Source: Luteirhabdus salina (lineage in GTDB: Bacteria; Bacteroidota; Bacteroidia; Flavobacteriales; Flavobacteriaceae). From it: a DNA stretch of 64,000 nt. A program made the position numbers and the translations under genes. Positions 61,764-64,000 of this stretch are shown in pieces. The first letter of the stretch is position 1; each line of letters begins with the position of its first letter. The notes below the pieces were generated by a model. That model was not told the origin of the DNA, did no database searches, and saw only the letters and a list, made by a program, of their open reading frames with translations. Where the stretch lies: the NCBI GenBank assembly GCA_025384855.1, contig JALAHT010000004.1, positions 65,846 to 129,845 of the forward strand, read 5' to 3'.

Positions 61764-62138
61764 TTATTTTGCTTTTTGCGGATCGTATTTGAAAAAGAAG
61801 TTGATCCAAATATTTCGCGATAACCGAAGAATAATGGGAAGCATCACGATTAAGGTTCCCATAATCACGAAAAAGGTGGTAAGCCTATCCAAGCCCATAA
61901 AAAAATACGCAATAATAAAGGCCGCGATAGCAATGGCAACCCCCAAACCATAACTTACATACATAGCGCCGTAGAAAAAGGAAGGCTCAATTTTAAATTT
62001 AGTATTACAATGCGAACAACGCTCGTGCATTTTTAAGGTCTCGGTAAGGATATACGGATTACGATTTTTATACATCTTACCGGTATGGCATACAGGGCAG
62101 GTTCCCGTAAAAATACTGTAGAGCTTACTTCCTTTCAT
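61764..62138 (-). CDS. DUF983 family zinc-ribbon membrane protein
   Basis: 124 residues from the ATG at 62138. A zinc ribbon with CPVC (residues about 14-17) and CSHC (about 43-46) is followed by two membrane segments and a basic tail. Its stop is two bases from the stop of the convergent FAD gene. Function of the family unknown. Confidence 0.82.
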   Translation of the reverse strand: MKGSKLYSIFTGTCPVCHTGKMYKNRNPYILTETLKMHERCSHCNTKFKIEPSFFYGAMYVSYGLGVAIAIAAFIIAYFFMGLDRLTTFFVIMGTLIVMLPIILRLSRNIWINFFFKYDPQKAK

Positions 62139-62202
62139 AGCGTTTTTTTTCCGCGGCAAATTTAAGCATCTTTGCAAAAAATTACTGTCACTTAGGTTAC
62201 AT

Positions 62203-64000
62203 ATGCTGAACGTCCACAATCTTTCCGTTTCCTTTCAAGGTGAAAACCTTTTTGAAGGTATTACCTTCCAGCTAACCCCAGGCGATCGCGTCGGATTAGT
62301 GGGGAAGAACGGTGCCGGTAAATCGACCATGCTTCGCATTATTGCCGGTGAACAGGAGTACAACGAAGGACAAATTGCAAAAGATAAGGAAATCTCCATC
62401 GGTTTCCTGAAACAAGATATCGATTTCGATTATGGGCGAACCGTATTGGAAGAAGCGCACCAAGCCTTCACCAAAATCAAAAAGCTTGAAAAGCAACTCG
62501 CCAATATCAACGAACAGTTGGCTTCACGAACCGATTATGAAAGCGAGGGATACCATCAGCTAATGATTGATGTGAATGAAGTGCAACAGCAATATGAAAT
62601 CCACGGGGGTTATAATTACCAGGGTGAAACGGAACGTGTGTTGCAAGGACTGGGTTTTCAGCGGGAGGACTTCGATAAGAAAACGGATACGTTCTCGGGT
62701 GGATGGCGCATGCGAATCGAATTGGCGAAATTGTTGCTTCAGAATAACGACATTCTACTGTTGGATGAGCCTACCAACCACTTGGATATCGAGTCTATTC
62801 TTTGGCTAGAAGAATTTCTGGTGAATTTTTCCGGAGTCGTTGTGATTGTTTCACATGATAGAATGTTCCTCGATAATGTGACGAACAGAACGATTGAAAT
62901 TTCCTTAGGCCGTATCTACGACTTCAACAAACCGTATTCAAAATACTTGGTGCAGCGTGATGAACTGCGCGAGCAGCAATTGGCGGCGCAAAAGAATCAA
63001 CAAAAGGAAATTGAGCAAACTGAAAAACTGATAGAAAAATTTCGTGCGAAGGCTAGCAAAGCTTCCATGGCGCAATCGCTGATCAAGAAATTGGACCGAA
63101 TGGATAAGATTGAAGTAGACGAAGCTGACAATGCGGTGATGAGCTTACGCTTTCCTGTTTCGGTAATTCCTGGGAAAGTCGTCATTGAAGCCGAGGATAT
63201 TTCGAAAAGCTATGGCGACAATAAGGTTTTGCAACATATCGATTTGCAGGTAGCGCGCGATAGTAAAATTGCGTTTGTTGGTCAGAACGGACAGGGTAAG
63301 TCGACCTTGGCCAAGATTATTGTGGGTGAAATTGAACATAAAGGTCATTTAAAACTAGGACACAACGTTCAGATAGGCTATTTCGCACAGAATCAAGCGG
63401 AGTATTTGGATGGTGAAAAAACCGTTGAGGATACCATGCTGGATGCCGCCAATGAAAAAACACGTCCCAGGGTTCGTGATATTTTGGGTGCCTTTTTGTT
63501 TCGAGGGGAAGAAGTGGATAAATATGTGAAAGTGCTATCAGGAGGAGAACGAAATCGTCTGGCCTTGGCGAAACTCTTGTTAGAGCCGTTCAATGTATTG
63601 ATCATGGATGAGCCGACGAACCACTTGGATATTCAATCAAAGAATGTATTGAAGGAAGCTTTGAACAATTTTGAAGGAACCTTGATTTTGGTGTCGCACG
63701 ACCGTGATTTTCTGCAGGGATTGAGCGATACGGTCTACGAATTTAAAGATCAAAAAATCAAGGAATACTTGGGCGATATCGATTATTTCTTGGAACAACG
63801 AAACCTTCAGAATCTTCGTGAAGCCGAAAAACGAACTATTGCGGCGAAGGAAGCTTCAAAGGAAAGCTCTAAAGGGGGCAAGCAGGCCTATGAAAATAAG
63901 AAGGAGTTGAAGAAGCTTCAGAACAAACTCAGCAAGACGGAAGCGACCATTTCAAAAATGGAAAAGGAAATTAAGGCTATCGACGTTGAGTTGCAGATCA
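62203..64000 (+). CDS. ABC-F family ATPase (partial, runs off the right edge)
   Basis: 599 codons are present, from the ATG at 62203, with no stop. Two ATPase domains in one chain without membrane segments: Walker A GKNGAGKST and GQNGQGKST, signatures SGGWRMR and SGGERNR, Walker B LLLDEPTNHLD and LIMDEPTNHLD, joined by a charged linker helix. A C-terminal coiled coil begins near residue 560. ABC-F proteins act on ribosomes in translation or antibiotic protection; the length and coiled coil point to the Uup/YdiF side. Confidence 0.92.
   Translation, partial: MLNVHNLSVSFQGENLFEGITFQLTPGDRVGLVGKNGAGKSTMLRIIAGEQEYNEGQIAKDKEISIGFLKQDIDFDYGRTVLEEAHQAFTKIKKLEKQLANINEQLASRTDYESEGYHQLMIDVNEVQQQYEIHGGYNYQGETERVLQGLGFQREDFDKKTDTFSGGWRMRIELAKLLLQNNDILLLDEPTNHLDIESILWLEEFLVNFSGVVVIVSHDRMFLDNVTNRTIEISLGRIYDFNKPYSKYLVQRDELREQQLAAQKNQQKEIEQTEKLIEKFRAKASKASMAQSLIKKLDRMDKIEVDEADNAVMSLRFPVSVIPGKVVIEAEDISKSYGDNKVLQHIDLQVARDSKIAFVGQNGQGKSTLAKIIVGEIEHKGHLKLGHNVQIGYFAQNQAEYLDGEKTVEDTMLDAANEKTRPRVRDILGAFLFRGEEVDKYVKVLSGGERNRLALAKLLLEPFNVLIMDEPTNHLDIQSKNVLKEALNNFEGTLILVSHDRDFLQGLSDTVYEFKDQKIKEYLGDIDYFLEQRNLQNLREAEKRTIAAKEASKESSKGGKQAYENKKELKKLQNKLSKTEATISKMEKEIKAIDVELQI

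Overview
The window is chromosomal DNA of a marine-type flavobacterium (Bacteroidota, Flavobacteriaceae). Evidence: a complete gldK-gldL-gldM-gldN gliding/type IX secretion operon, an exosortase F (XrtF) pair, the MreBCD-PBP2-RodA order, many Bacteroidota-style lipoproteins, and promoters with the -7 motif TAnnTTTG. There is no plasmid backbone and no rRNA. The only tRNA sequence is a 3' fragment.

Left part, 1-11046: a mobile island. From 1 to about 4500 it is an integron-like array of small leftward genes. Each gene is followed by a long imperfect palindrome with attC-like ends (RYYYAAC...GTTRRRY read on the minus strand). Two sites share 171 identical bases. Three sites are preceded by a small hairpin with an invariant loop and a covarying stem. 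Only one cassette product is recognisable, a PAPS-reductase-like PP-loop protein; no integron integrase is in the window. From about 4500 to 9570 a tightly overlapping leftward operon of phage-like genes follows (wH-containing 579-residue protein, LuxR-type HTH protein, small proteins). An XRE repressor (9739) faces it. A 3' fragment of tRNA-Leu(UAA), 10991-11044, marks the right attachment site, so the intact tRNA, the left end and probably the integrase lie left of this window.

Core part, 11047-37460: small acidic lipoproteins; a radical-SAM/DUF4130 DNA-repair-type pair opposite a LexA-like S24 repressor; Kdo transferase; a C-terminal processing protease; a peptide ABC permease; a run of unknown secreted or lipid-anchored proteins (21800-25800) with a repeated 34-base leader; a NUC1 nuclease; the rod-shape operon; purH; a MacB-type permease; fRMsr; and exosortase F.

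Right part, 37490-64000: a metal (probably copper) module with a DUF3347 lipoprotein, an HYC_CC_PP protein, two HMA proteins, a TonB receptor, an ArsP-like permease and a 16-cysteine Csp protein; groESL; a leftward miaB - sigma-54 activator - lptE - unknown - secG operon; topA; a pseudo-arginase next to gldKLMN; an FAD oxidoreductase; a DUF983 protein; and the first 599 codons of an ABC-F ATPase that runs off the right edge.

The most unusual structures are the cassette array with its two layers of structured repeats, the tRNA-Leu attachment scar, the repeated leader before unknown secreted proteins, and the arginase homologue that has lost half its metal ligands.
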